A stretch of 64,000 bases of DNA, from positions 186,001 through 250,000 of the forward strand of contig BDSL01000064.1 in assembly GCA_003116995.1 (NCBI GenBank), written 5' to 3'. The notes below the pieces were generated by a model. The model was not told the DNA's origin and did no database searches. It worked only from the letters and a program-made list of their open reading frames with translations. A program made the translations under genes and the position numbers. The DNA is from Yamagishiella unicocca. Taxonomy: Eukaryota > Chlorophyta > Chlorophyceae > Chlamydomonadales > Volvocaceae. Of this stretch, positions 33,341 through 46,600 are shown one piece after another. Each line of letters begins with the position of its first letter. Positions within the stretch are counted from its first letter, which is position 1.

Positions 33341-34616
33341 GAGAAACAGTCGAGACGGGCCGCATTTCTGCCTGGCCGAGTGCACAACAGTTGGCTACAG
33401 TACGCAAAAGTAAAAGCGGGTACTGGGAGGCCATGCGAAAAAAAATCGCGAAATGACCGGAATGTCGCAGCCGCGAACGGACCGGGTTGCCGCCTGGCGG
33501 AATGCAATGCAATGGACACCTCTTAGAGGCATTTGTTTTAAGCACGCGGGCCGGACGAGCGCAACTAATAGTGCCCTACAGCCCAATAGGAATAGCAGCA
33601 TGTCCATGTTACCAAAATGGGTTGGCTATAAAACGTATGGCAGCAGACGGGGGGGCGATGTAAGAGAGCGCCAGCTGGAAAACCTTGTGAACGCGGAATC
33701 CTGGTACGCCCCCTCACGATACAGGCTGGAGACCTTCCATACCTCACAACGTAACAAATAACATGCTTCCGTGTCCTCAAGCCCGGTTGACCCAGGACAA
33801 GAAGGGGTTTCATGTCCGGGGCTCACCAGATGCAAGCCGGGCCGGGCCCAACCAGAGCGGGGGAGGCCCTGAACAGACCGCATCGTACGAGAAGACAGTG
33901 CTAGCAGCCAGCAGATGCCCCGAAAGGCACCCGAAACACTATACCCCTCGCCGCGACAAAAAGGCAACCCAAGCACCCCTGGACACCCCAAGGCCCACCA
34001 CTGGAAAGGACCAGCCAGCACTAGAGCCCCAGATGACATGTTCGAGCCCGACGGTATGCAGAACAGCGGGTTTCCGACAAGGAACACATCTCAGGTACCC
34101 CTGGGTACGCCGGGGCCGACCACCGGAAACTCCTAGCCAGCATTGCCGGCGCTGGCCCCAGGAAGCTCCCCGCACTAACAGCCGACATATTGGGAAGTAT
34201 TGCACTGGCATTATTATCATGCTGGCATTTCCATCCTCCACACGCCCTTGCATTCCATGCATACTAAACCGACAATAACATACACGATCACATGCTTCAC
34301 GAGATTTATACAGGAGATCTATACTGAATCAATTGCTGAAAATAGACGTTTCCGTGTCAACTTGGATGAAATACGCAATTGCAAGGTCTGTAACCTCCCA
34401 GGCCAGAGGTGCGGGATGCCTGTACGGCAATACGTAGGATTCTGCAGTTTACCGCACCTTGACAAAACGGATGTTTGTGAAGCAGCTTAAACATACCCGA
34501 TATGTTGGGGAAGGCGCAGTTTTAGTTGATATTGTATCTCTGTATACACAACTGTTCGGTCTTATGTGCACTCTTTTGAATTATACCCAGACTGGAACAA
34601 GACACGTTATGTGGCA
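33341..34616. other. Accessory spacer upstream of the SRCR gene
   Basis: No gene recognised. The part 33940-34150 contains an imperfect duplication (ACCCCTGG..GG-CC-ACCACTGG/ACCACCGGAAA..CAGCCAGCA). From about 34200 the DNA becomes AT-rich, consistent with the promoter and 5' UTR side of the gene that starts at 34617. Confidence 0.45.
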
Positions 34617-37600
34617 ATGTTAGCTGTTTACATTGCTCTCATAAGCCTTGCTGCGTCAAGCCAAGTTGCGGGCGAGTACGGCTCGGCTCACTTTGCTCCT
34701 GCGACTGACATGGAACGCAGGGAAAGCGTTACGGTAACTAATGATATGCCTGCTGCCGAATCTGGTGTCCGCAGCGTTGGAGCATAATTTTGGATTTGTC
34801 GAACGCCAAGGTTTCGGGCGTTCCCTGCTACAGACGCCCACGAATGCGTCGGCAAATGTTTCGGGTAAGCTTGGTTACTTCACAGTCGCTGCCATTTACG
34901 ACAACCAAGTGTGCCGGTATGACGGGCGTGTTTCTGCCAGGAAGGAAATCAGGGCTTGAGCACGCACGCCTTCATGTGCCAGAAAGAAAGATTGTACGTG
35001 CATACTCGGGAGTATACAACAACGAGAGGTCCGCTGCTATAGGAAATCGGTCTGTCATAATTTCCAACGTGCACGGCAGGGAATGCGTAGCGAGCGAAGG
35101 TGCCAAAAGAAAAACCATAGCTTCAACAGGCTTCAACTTTTAAGAGGCTTCTGGCCAATTGTGACAGCGCTCGCTAGTAATGCGGTTGGCAAACCGACCA
35201 GCTGCGACGGTGTTCACACATCCAATACGGCTGTAAGCCCGCGCGAACACCCCATATTTTCCTTACACTACCAATGGGTATGATCACAGAGTCATAGTTA
35301 CACTGTCGATCGATCGGTGGTTGGCCGAGCAGCTCGCCGTAGCTCGCTGCCGGCTAGCTATACGCGTGTCCCCTCCATCACACCGCCTCTGCCCAGTAAG
35401 GGAACGCACGAAGGACCAGCACATAGGTTAACAGGCGTCACGGAGGGCAGTTTCCGCTTTCGGTAATAAAGCTACATTTAATTAGGCCCAGACGACCGGG
35501 GGGTGATTATCGGTGAATACCGTTGCAAGTACGCCAATGTTTTTGGGCAGCATGTGTTCGTCCATAGCACACTCAGGTAGAACCCGGGATACCTTTGTTC
35601 TCCGCCCGCCATGTCATGTCGGCTTCCTCGGCTGAAGGTGTGACCGGCGTGACGACCGGCCACCACTGGGGGTTGGGCAGGCAAACAGGGGCCATTCAGC
35701 CCCAGCCTCGGCCCACGAATTTGGGACCTAATGATACGGCTTTGTTTGCGTTTGGCTCCGTGCCCCGTGTGCGCGTGCTACACGAACCTGTCACTGTGCC
35801 CGTCGGCGTTGGTTGTTGTAATTGTATTGGTGGTGGTGTATCGGACACTCCGTGTTCATCTATCCATTGTATGTCCCGGTTCACACCCGCCAATGTACAC
35901 ACCAATGTTCGTTCAATTACAGCGTAATGGCGACCCACCTGTATCTTCTGGGCCAGCTTCAAGTACCCTTTGTATGACTTACATCAGCACCGCACCCGCA
36001 CAGCACAGCACGTCTCTGTCTCCTCCGTCTTCCTCAGTGTCCGGCGATGTGCCCGATGGTTCTACCTTTTGGTCTGGAACCCACTGTAACCGTTACAACA
36101 ACCGCACCCGCGCGCAGCTCATGCCATGCCTTCAGACGCGGTGTAACATGCGGCATGATGGTATGCCGATCTAGGCACCACCTTGTACGTAATATGTAAC
36201 TAATAACAACACCCACCTGCTGTCTATCCATTGCTCTATCTATCGTCCCGTCGCTACCGGTATCCCACAGGTGCCGCTGCCATCGTGCTGGGCGATGTTG
36301 GGATGTGGCCTTGGTACTTGACCGGCAGGGGCATCTACCACCCGGATAACAATGCAAAATGGATCTGGTCGATGGTGGGTGGGGACGTCAACGCCGTAGC
36401 TGGCTACACATATGCGTTCAATAAGGCATTCACCACGACTACCAACACCACCGGAGTCCTGTACTCGGTCTGTGACGATGTGGGCCATGTCTACCTGAAT
36501 GAGACCTTCCAAGCGTCCATCCCAACTGAGGGGTGGTACATCTCAAGGGATCCAATCACGCTGGCATTGCCGCCAGGGCGCCATCGCCTTTCTTTGCGCT
36601 GTATGAACCAGCCCTGGTGTTGTGGCAACAACCCGGCCGGCCTGCTCGCGTCGCTAGTCAACTCCGCCAATGACCAGGTGCTCGTCCGGACGGACGCTTC
36701 CTGGGCCTTCAGCTACTTCGGCGAAGGTGCGCATGGCCAGTCAGCTAGGCATCGTGTAGGTAGAGTACACAGGTACGATTACTACTTTTAGCACGACAAC
36801 GGCTCCGCCTTATGCTGTATGCTGCCTGCATGCTGAACGCTCCACCTACATCCTAGCCATGCCGCGATGCGCCCCGTCGTCGTCTACATCCTTTTTCCCT
36901 CCGTTGACGTCGTCATTGACTTACTCGACTTGTACCTGTCTGCTTACTACTTCACCATCGTTCCTTGCATCGCACCCCACCTATCTGCATACGTTTACAG
37001 ATGGCGATTTGCGGCTTTTTGGCAGCGCCATTGGTGGGCGGGGTATCGTGCAGATGCTGTTTCAGGGTCGGTGGGGTACAATTCATGACAATGATTGGGG
37101 CTTCTATGAGGCGAGGGCAGCCTGCCGGCAGCTGGGCTGGGCGACGGGCGCACCGGTCAGCGGCGCGGGGTCCAGATGGGGCAGCCGTCGCGACCCCGTC
37201 ATCACCACCAGCTACTGGGGATGTGAGTGGAGCAATGACCGGCTCTACAAGTGTTACACCTACGGACTCACGAAGCTCCAGGAAGATGGCGGCGGTTTTA
37301 ACGCTACTGCTGGTGTGGAGTGCCGCAACGGTGAGTGGGCGGGAGGGTGGCTGACTTGGGTGGATTGGCAGCGGATGTATGAGGATTCGGACGAGGCGGG
37401 CGAAGCCGACCCACAGAATCAACTCCATTGAAGTTTAGGGCGCTCGGCATATCCCTATGTATCAGCTCACGCGCGCTTTACCGTCTAGTATCGTACACCA
37501 CACGTGTAGCAGCAAGGATCGGGGAGTATCGGTTTTAGGACGGGGAGCTAGATTAGTTGGTAGGCTTGTTGGTTGGTAGAAGCGCTGTTCGCTTAATTGT

Positions 37601-40600
37601 CGCGTAGGTGAGAGAGTGTCTTGGCGGGCGGTCGCGGCTGACTGCGTACGCAAGAACAAAGAAAGAAACGGAACTCGGTCACTAACTCAAAACCCCGCTC
37701 TGTGAGAAAAAGTGGCAACATTTACAATAAGTAAATTGTAATTTGTTCATTTTATCTTTGTTCCAACTGTGTTCACCATTCACTGGAAAATGGACTCGCG
37801 CGCTTACTTGTAGCACTTGATTGCGAGCAATGGATCCGCCATCAGTGCGTAGCTAACAGCAGCTAGGACCTAGCGAGCGCACTACAAGTAATCGTTGTGG
37901 TTCTTGTTGCCTCTGTGCGTGGGCATTCTTTGCGCGTCTTTGCTTTGTTCAACACCAAGCAAGTAAGCCAGGTACGCCCCCAGTGGTCATCGCCTTCAAG
38001 CTAACAGGAGTCGAAAGCATTGATGAAGTGAGGCGGCCCAGTGCAAAGCATATTCTCGCGCTCTGCCCTTTCATGCTCACCGCATTCCTGCCCTACCTGC
38101 TGCTTCCTACGGCCAAACATGTCTCCGGCCTCCACCGTTCGCCCCGCCCTTCGCCTTGGCCGCGGTTCAATCGGTCATCCGCGTCGTCCGCCCGACAACA
38201 TCAACTCCTCGACGGCAGACACGGGTCGCAACTTCGACCTGCGCCTGGTTAGCCGCGCCGGAGTAGTCGTTGCAGCAGGCAACAGCAGCAACGTCAACGG
38301 CACCCTTCAGTTGTTCTATGGGAACACATGGAGTGCTCTCTCTGAGAGCTATTGGGACTACCACAATGCCCGAACGGCGTGCCGCCAATTGGGATGGGAG
38401 ACCGGCGCTGCAGTGGGATCTTCAGGATCCGTTTACGGCAGCATCGCCGGGCCCGTCATGTCCTTGTACTTCGAGTGCGGCTGGCGGGAGAATCGGCTCC
38501 TGGACTGCCCCAACTGGGGTTGGTACGGCAGCTATGGTATTTTGGCAAACGAAGCAAGAGCCTATAACCTAACCGCTGGGGTGCAATGCAGAAATGGTAG
38601 GTGTGGCTGGAACGATCGATTACGCGGAGTCAGTGCGTGGGGATGGACGAATACATGGCGAAGCACGCAACTCCGTCCTCTATCTATACACACCAGTAGT
38701 ATTATACTATTTCTTCGTCCTTATTACCTGCACATCTGGACTAGCTAGCTATGTTCCCGAAACGAAGCATCGTTCACGTTCAAAACAGTCATATGTTACC
38801 TTGGAAAATGGAAAAGGCATGCATACACCCGGAGAAATATACCGATGTCCACTGCTTGCTTTGGCGTGCTGCTGAAAGTAAGAAAAAATTTCTTTCTACG
38901 TAGCCTAGCTAGGGAAGGACGCATACAAATGTTATTCAAGGCTGGGTACGTGATGGACCTTTCAATTGATGCATCATCCTCCGGTCGTATGTAGTCCTGA
39001 TGATGATTTTCAAACATTTTGCGTACGATGTGCACGTGCCAGAACTGGCTGGAGAGGGGTCGCTGCGGCTGGTGGGAAGTGCCGTGGCGGGCCGTGGGAC
39101 GCTCCAAATTTTCCACGGAGGCAAGTGGGGAGTCATCGATAGCAGTTACTGGTACGACTGGCGCTTGACGCGGCAGGCCTGCCGTCAGCTGGGCTGGACG
39201 ACAGGCGACGCAGTTCTCGACTCCGGATCAGTGTATGGTGGCGCGTCAAATGTAGTCCTCTGGACTGTAGACATCAGGTGTATGTGGTCAGAGAAGCGGC
39301 TGGTGGACTGCCCCCGCTTCACCGAGTTCCAGGTGCGTGCGTGCGTGCAGGTGTGAATGCGTGCGTGCGTGGAGAGCAATCCCTGCCTGCTGCCTGCTGC
39401 CTGCTGCTGCCCGTACGCGAGGGGTTGGGCACGTTTATAGCGTGTGCCCATCAAGCAGGCCATCCATCCAGGCAAAACGACTCATCACAGCTAGCTAGCT
39501 TCGTACGCAGATAGGAAAGCTCCCTAGATAGCCTATCTACTCACTCATCTAGCTGACGCACACGAGCTTATTTCCTGTGCTAGTGTGTTGCACATTATGT
39601 AAACTGTGTTAGGAACGTGGAGAAAACGCAGAGTTGACTAGTGCACGCGCGTGCCAGTTGCGACGATTCGCCTAGCGCCTAGCTTGGGAAGGGACGGCCT
39701 GTACACCAGGATTGTACCCTTGCATATATAGCATTATGCATGGTAGGAAGGATGTGGGTTGCCTTCAATAATGCGACGGACTAGCTTCAACCGCTTATTG
39801 ATTGCCTTACTTGGCTGGGACCGGCGGAACGTCGCGCCCTCGCTCGCGCGCATGCTTATGTGCGAACCCAATCAACTTGGATGGCTGCGTGCCGGTAATA
39901 AACACATACACAGGACATGGGTCTGGTTCCCACCGGCACCACCTGGATAGCTGGCGTGCAATGCCGCAACGGTGAGCTTCTAATGCAGCAACAGGGTACG
40001 GGGCTGCAGCGAGTGTAGCTAGTGAGGACGAACGAAACGCACGCACTCGACATACATGTATGTATGCTTGCGGATTATTAATGGCTTCATATACCGGTAG
40101 AGGAAGGGCATGCGAGACTTACTTCTGAACGCAACCTTTTTATTTTTTCATTACCAGCCTGACTGCCGCTGTCGACCAACTTGGAATAAGCAGCAGTGCA
40201 TTCATGCGTACGTACGTACGTACAGTGCTCCCCAAAAATACTAACCGACGATTCCCAAGCAAGCATGAAGTCAGGAGCATGTCCCAATTATACGCCATTA
40301 TCCATAAATTTGTGCAATCAAGCAACAGTGAACCCTTCATGATACCAACGATTCTAAATGCCCCATCTCAGAATCGGAGGCAATTCGGCTTGTGGGTGGG
40401 GGAGCGAACACTACCGGTCGCGGCATCATCCAGGTCTTCCACCGTGGCACGTGGGGCTCCATCACTCAAGACTATTGGGACTGGCGCGAGGCAAGGGTGG
40501 CGTGCCGTCAGCTGGGCTGGACCACGGGTGAAGCGATTGTGGGAGCGGGGTTCAGGTATAACCGCACGGCCGACCCGGTGTGGTACGCTGGGTACAGCTG

Positions 40601-43600
40601 CGAGTGGTCGGAGAGTCGCCTGGCAGACTGCCGCCGAGAGTATGACTATCAGCTTGCAACAGGCGATGGTACGGACTACCCATATCTTGCCGGACTGGAG
40701 TGCAGAAATGGTGAGCGTGTGTCGGGCTGGCAGTGGTTGGTTATTCCGGCGGACAGTAGTTATTCTGTACAGCCGGTAAGCAACACGCAGGTGGTTAGGT
40801 AGGTAGGCCACAATATCGGTTTTTAGTCAGCAGCTGGTACGTGCCGTTGTGGGCCCACCCCTATTTTTCCAGAAACCGATGGCCCCGAGTACGCACTGCG
40901 GTTGATTGGCGGCCCAACTGCCAATGTGGGCACGGTGGAGGTGAGTTCATGCGTGCAGACCTGCAATCAAACATGCTGAGCAATGAAGCAACACGATGGA
41001 GTAATCGAGTATTTAGTGTGCAGTAAAATCATCAGGAACCTCTGCCGCTGCCGCTGTTAAATGCCATTGTAACGCGCACTGCAAATGCTAGTTGTTGCTG
41101 CCCCGGGCCCCCTTTTTACAACTGCTGCGCTAGTGGCTATCCATGTGTGTACTGCGGGCATAGATGGGCTACGTACTTCTGACTGGACCGGGGGCGCACC
41201 TGCCACCTACACGCAGGTCTGGTACAATGGCACTTGGGGCTCCATTTACCAGTCGTACAGCTGGAGCTGGCGCTCTGCCCGTGTCGCATGTCGGCAGCTG
41301 GGCTTCACCAATGGTCGACCCGTTTACAATGCGGTGTATGGTCAAAGCACGGGTGCGGACGGACACCTACGTACCCATGTGTCCAACAGCATTCCATCTA
41401 TCTATATATTGTTTATTTATCTCCCTATCTAAATGTCTAGATAGTTATCTATCTACCTACATACGTATATCTCTGTCCATGCATCATTGCTTGTAAAATT
41501 TTATGTGTGTATGGTCAGGCCACGAAAGGTCCATGCATCATTGCTTGTAAAATTTTATGTGTGTATGGTCAGGCCACGAAAGGGCCGACATAATTGCACC
41601 ATACATGTATCGATATCCTTTTAAAGGCTCTTATTATTACCTGTCGATGTATTATCCTCATCATCGCTCCCTGGAATCCTTATCCTTGCTTGCTTGGCTT
41701 CGTGCTGTGAATGTTATTAGCAGTGTTCTCTTACCATTCGCAACTCTCCTGCCTGTACGTCTTGTGTGTATGTACACACCTACCTATCTATCCTATGTGT
41801 GCAGGCCGTATCTGGCTGTCTGATGTGACATGTGATGGAACCGAGCCACGCCTGGTGGACTGCCCAAGATCAGCCTTCTATGACAGTTATTATGGGTCAC
41901 ATGACAGGGATGTGGGCGTCGAATGCAGCACTGGTAAGTGTGGTGGGAGGAGTGTGGGTTGTGCAAGTATGCATCCACACGCACGCACACATCATACAAT
42001 CGTGTATGTTTGTTGCTTCGTTCAGTGTGCGTGGTCGCACGTGCCATTCGTGATCCCACAACACGTCCGATGTATTCCCCCGATTGCATGCCTTTTCAGA
42101 TGAGGACCCCGAGCTGGGGTCGGTACGACTGGTGGGCGGATCTGCACCCAACATGGGCCAGGTAAGTGCTGCTGCTGCTACTGGTGCTGCCGCTGCTACC
42201 CACGGTGCCATGCTAGACTGGAAGCTACATGATGTTGCAAGCATTGTATGTCTTAGACTTGGTCATATATCAACTATGGGCGAGCTGTTTGTTGGGGATG
42301 CACGTAGCATGTACAACCATGCATTGTGTGTGCGTGAAACCCAAAATAAATAAATAATGTGCCCGGCCGGCAACCTGCTGTTTGTCTCATGTACGGCACG
42401 CAGGTGGAGGTTTTCTTCAACGGCTCTTGGGGTGCTGTGTGCGACAGTGAATTCTCCCGCTCAGATGCCACCGTGGTTTGCAGGTGGGTATATTGTGCGT
42501 GCGCCGGTGGGTGCAGGAATAATGTATCAGTACGGTGGGAGGGCGCAGATGGGTAGGGTTGGTCCGGCGGGGCCCTACTTTGCCGACCATTAAGTCTCTA
42601 TGACGGTGCCCGCATTGCATGTCACACAAACGCTTTCCCCACAAGTTCACTTTTGTCGTACCGTTTTGAACAAAAGCTTTGTACAATTGTATAAGCATCG
42701 CCGCATTCTGACGTTGTTGATTGCTGTCTGGAAGCTCCAACACGTCTCACTCTTCGCTGGCCTAGATTGACGTACTGAAAACATTGCTTACATACCTACA
42801 TCCCACCGACCCGATGTCTGGCACAAATATAAGGAACGCACCTTTATTTTTTTTACCTACATACGTGAGCTATTATTCCTTAGACATCGCCAATATTTTA
42901 TACTGCCGTTCGTTCATCGACATACGTACCTTGAGATATATATGTACCACGACGACCACGAGCGAACTGCACGTTGCTTGACGCGCAGGCAACTCGGCTA
43001 CCCTGGAGCCGGCAGCCTGCTGCAACCCAGCCCCGGCCGCCAGGGCCGGGCCTGGATGAATGTGCTTTACGCACCCATTTGGGCGTCCGCGCTGACCTGC
43101 TTCGGAAATGAGTCGCGGGTGCTGGACTGCGAACCGACCTTCTCCACGTACTACTCCTGGTGTGGCAACTCTGCGTCGGTTCTTTGCAGTTTGGGTACGT
43201 ACGTATGGGCGTTACACGCACGGGGGCAGCAGCGGGCACGCACGTAGCGAATTGGGAACGGGCAATTACTATTTGTACGTATATCGTTGGGTTGACAATT
43301 TCTTGGCAGTTGAACAGCCATAGCTCGCAGTATCAGCATTTAATTTCAGCCAGCATGGCAGCCCGCCGGCTCCCACGTTGGTCCTCGCTGTGCGCGCGTA
43401 TACTGATGTGCGTGTGTATTGATGTGCTTGCAGATCCGTTGCCGCTCGAGGGCAGCCTCCGGATCATCGGTGACGACGGTCCCAACAGAGGCATGCTGCA
43501 GATGTTTTACTACGGCCAGTGGGGTGTCATAGACCACAACGAGTAAGTTGGCTTTTGCGCGCGAACAGCAGGCGAACGTGTGCGTTTGTTGGTCGACGGG

Positions 43601-46600
43601 ATGCGGAATCAAATGTTGCACCGTGGCTGCCACCTACCAGCGAGCTGCTGATGATGAGCGAGCCGGCACAGAGTGAAAGCGTAGCGAGGCGTAGCGAGGC
43701 GCCTCCGTCGTCCCGACCAGCCACTCGTACTCCTGCCAATTGCACCTCTCTCATCTGGCGAAGTTTATATCAATACCTGCGCCTAACTATCTATAAGTCC
43801 AACTTAAGTATCGATGGCATCGACTGCGTGGAACGCCCTCGCGCCCGTTTACAGGTTCGACTGGCGGGATGCTCGGGTGGCGTGCCGGCAGATGGGGTTC
43901 CAGAACGGTCGGCCCACAGCCTTCTCTGTGTACGGAGGAGGTGAGGAGCAAGGAGGCGCAAGCAACTTACTTCACTCGTTGCTTGCCAACACATGGCTTT
44001 ATGTTTAATTGTCCCATCTTGCGTGCGTGTGCGTGACAACATTTGCTTTGTCCTCTCCTCTCAACTACACAGGGCGCATTATATGAAGGCTGCAGCAATT
44101 GTATTGTCTGTCTGATACGTTAGAAGCACTTGCGATGGCATAGCTACCTAGATACGTAGCTGTTGGCTGGCTGGAATATATGTGTAACTTGCTTTGCTTG
44201 CTTGTTCGCAGGCACCAACATGCCCCGCTTTTTTGGTCGGGTCGACTGTGTCGGAAACGAGTCGCGCTTGCTGGACTGCCCCCGGACATCAGAGCCCTAT
44301 TTCAACTCCATCATCCCGACATACGACGCGTGGCACACCGCCGGCGTGATCTGTTCCTCGGGTGCGGCGGACGAGCAGGGGGTGCCGGCGGGTGGCTGCA
44401 AGGTTGCTTGCTTCCTGCTCGGGCGGCGAGCAGTATATGTTTTATCCATCCGCATCCGTCCCATCAGGGTGCATCGATGCACGTTATCCTAAAACGCGAT
44501 ACATACGAGATAATTCCATTCCCTGGCGTTTTGTTTAGATCTACGGCAGGGTATATAGTGTTCATATGTTTGCGCCGCTTTGCATCAGAACCGGTACCCT
44601 ACTTACTACCGTCGCCCGGCGGGCGGGGCCGTGTATTGCACTGCTATCTTTCAGCCGGCACCAGCACTACTCTTTCAGCCGGGCGGCGCGGCGGGCGCTG
44701 AAGCAAACCACGCTCCCTAGCGTCTCGCAGAAATCTGCCGCACGCAACCTCATACCTACCTATGATCCCGCAGATCCGGATCCCGCTCCGGGCAGCTTGC
44801 GCCTGGTGGGCGGTCCTGTGGCGTGGGCCGGGCGGCTGGAGGTTTGGTCGGAAGGAAGCTGGGGCTCAGTTTGCAGTTACTCCTTCACACGCGCAGCTGC
44901 CCGAGTGGCGTGCAGGCAGCTGGGGTACACCGGGGGGAGGTACGTGCGATTACAGCTAGGTGTATTGAGGCGGCAGCGGAGGCTAATTGCCTGCGTGCGT
45001 TGCTGTGTTGACTGAAAGGCGACACCGTTTGCATCGGGCGGCCCTTACACGTATTTGTGACAGTGTCCTCCATAATTTCGATGCGTTGTACGTGTCTCGC
45101 GCTCCCTGCCAGCGAACGCAAGTACTTCATTTCACAATCTCGTGCGCGCAGGGCGCTGGGAGTAGGTGTATTTGGCGCTGGGTTCGGATCCGACTACTAC
45201 ACCTCGTTGCGGCAGCCCACTTGGATGAACTACGTTACCTGCAAGGGCGACGAGGAGCGGCTTGACAAGTGCACTTACGGAGCGGAGGGCTGCTGGGACG
45301 GGTCCAGCATTGGCCTTTGGTGTAATGCTGCGGCCGGCGGCGGTAAGCAAACGGAAACGTACCTGGGGGCACGCAGCCAAGTCCATCCAAAGAGTGCGGT
45401 GATGATAAGGCCTAGATAGGCTTCAACTGGATAGGCTTCAAGTAAGGTTTTTCGTGTAAGACCAGAACGATCAGGCACGCGCCATGCATGTTAGGTTAGG
45501 CCGTTGTACTGACCCCAGGGCTCAGAACATTACATACTACGCTGGTATGGGCCAGCAGGGACACTAGTGTCCCTGATCATGAGAGATGGATGGAGGGTAC
45601 GTTCATCGTCGCTGCGTGCGCCAGTGTGCACCGCGCAATGCACAGTCGACGTTGCATTCGTTGTCTCGCACCTGGACATCTTCCAACCCACGCGTCGGTG
45701 CAAACATCGCGGGATACCTCTGCGTTGCATCCCCGCCGGTGGTCATCGCCAGAAAAGGATCGTCGTTGTCGTCCACTGCAAGCACATCATTACCCAGCTT
45801 CTGCCGCTTTCGCTGCCGCCTGCTTCCGCCGCTGTAGTTGTCTCTGAGCCACCTGATGGCGCTGTACGACTGGCGGGCGGCCCCGGCCCATGGGCAGGAC
45901 GCGTGGAGGTGTCCTTCGCGGGGGTGAGTTCTCCATCGCCGCCTTAAGAAGGAAACACACTTACGTTTAGGACGCAGAAACGAATAGTTGCCATGCCTGG
46001 AGTAGAGTACGCACGCGCCTGGAGTAGAGTATGCGTGCATGGTCTAATCCAGCGGTGGCGGAAGCGATGCCGAACAATCGTCATACATGGCGTCCCGATC
46101 CTCAGGTAGTTGGAGTAGGCGGTTAGTAGTTTAGGCAAACGGGATGCCGTATGTGTGCCATGCGTGGATGGTCCGTGCGAATATTGTGCGTGGCAGACAT
46201 CGCTATCGATCGAGCTGCAGGACGAATGTATGGTTGGGCCGGAGTCCTGTTGTCGATTATTCCCGGACATACAGCTAGCACACAGGGCATACAGCTAGCA
46301 CACAGGACATATATACACGCACGCGTGCTGAGCTGTACCGCTGTCCACAATATCCCTACCTATCAAGTTATCGCTGCGTTGCAAACGTACGAGTGTCGTT
46401 GTCTCTATCGGCAATCGTTGCTCCTTACACACGATTGCAGGTGTGGGGCACAGTCTGCGCCTATGAGCTCACAGCCCTGGATGCCCAGGCAAGTAACATC
46501 GATCCTTACTTACGAGCGCGCGAGCTGACCAACGAACTTTGCTGCTGCATGCTCGGGAACTAATGTACAGTCGTTCTAACGACGACCAGACCCTTGCAGC

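Noticed and set aside
33453..34278. Overlapping open frames of 70-170 codons between 33.4 and 34.3 kb
   Set aside because: None has a domain or consistent codon bias; the region consists of imperfect duplications.
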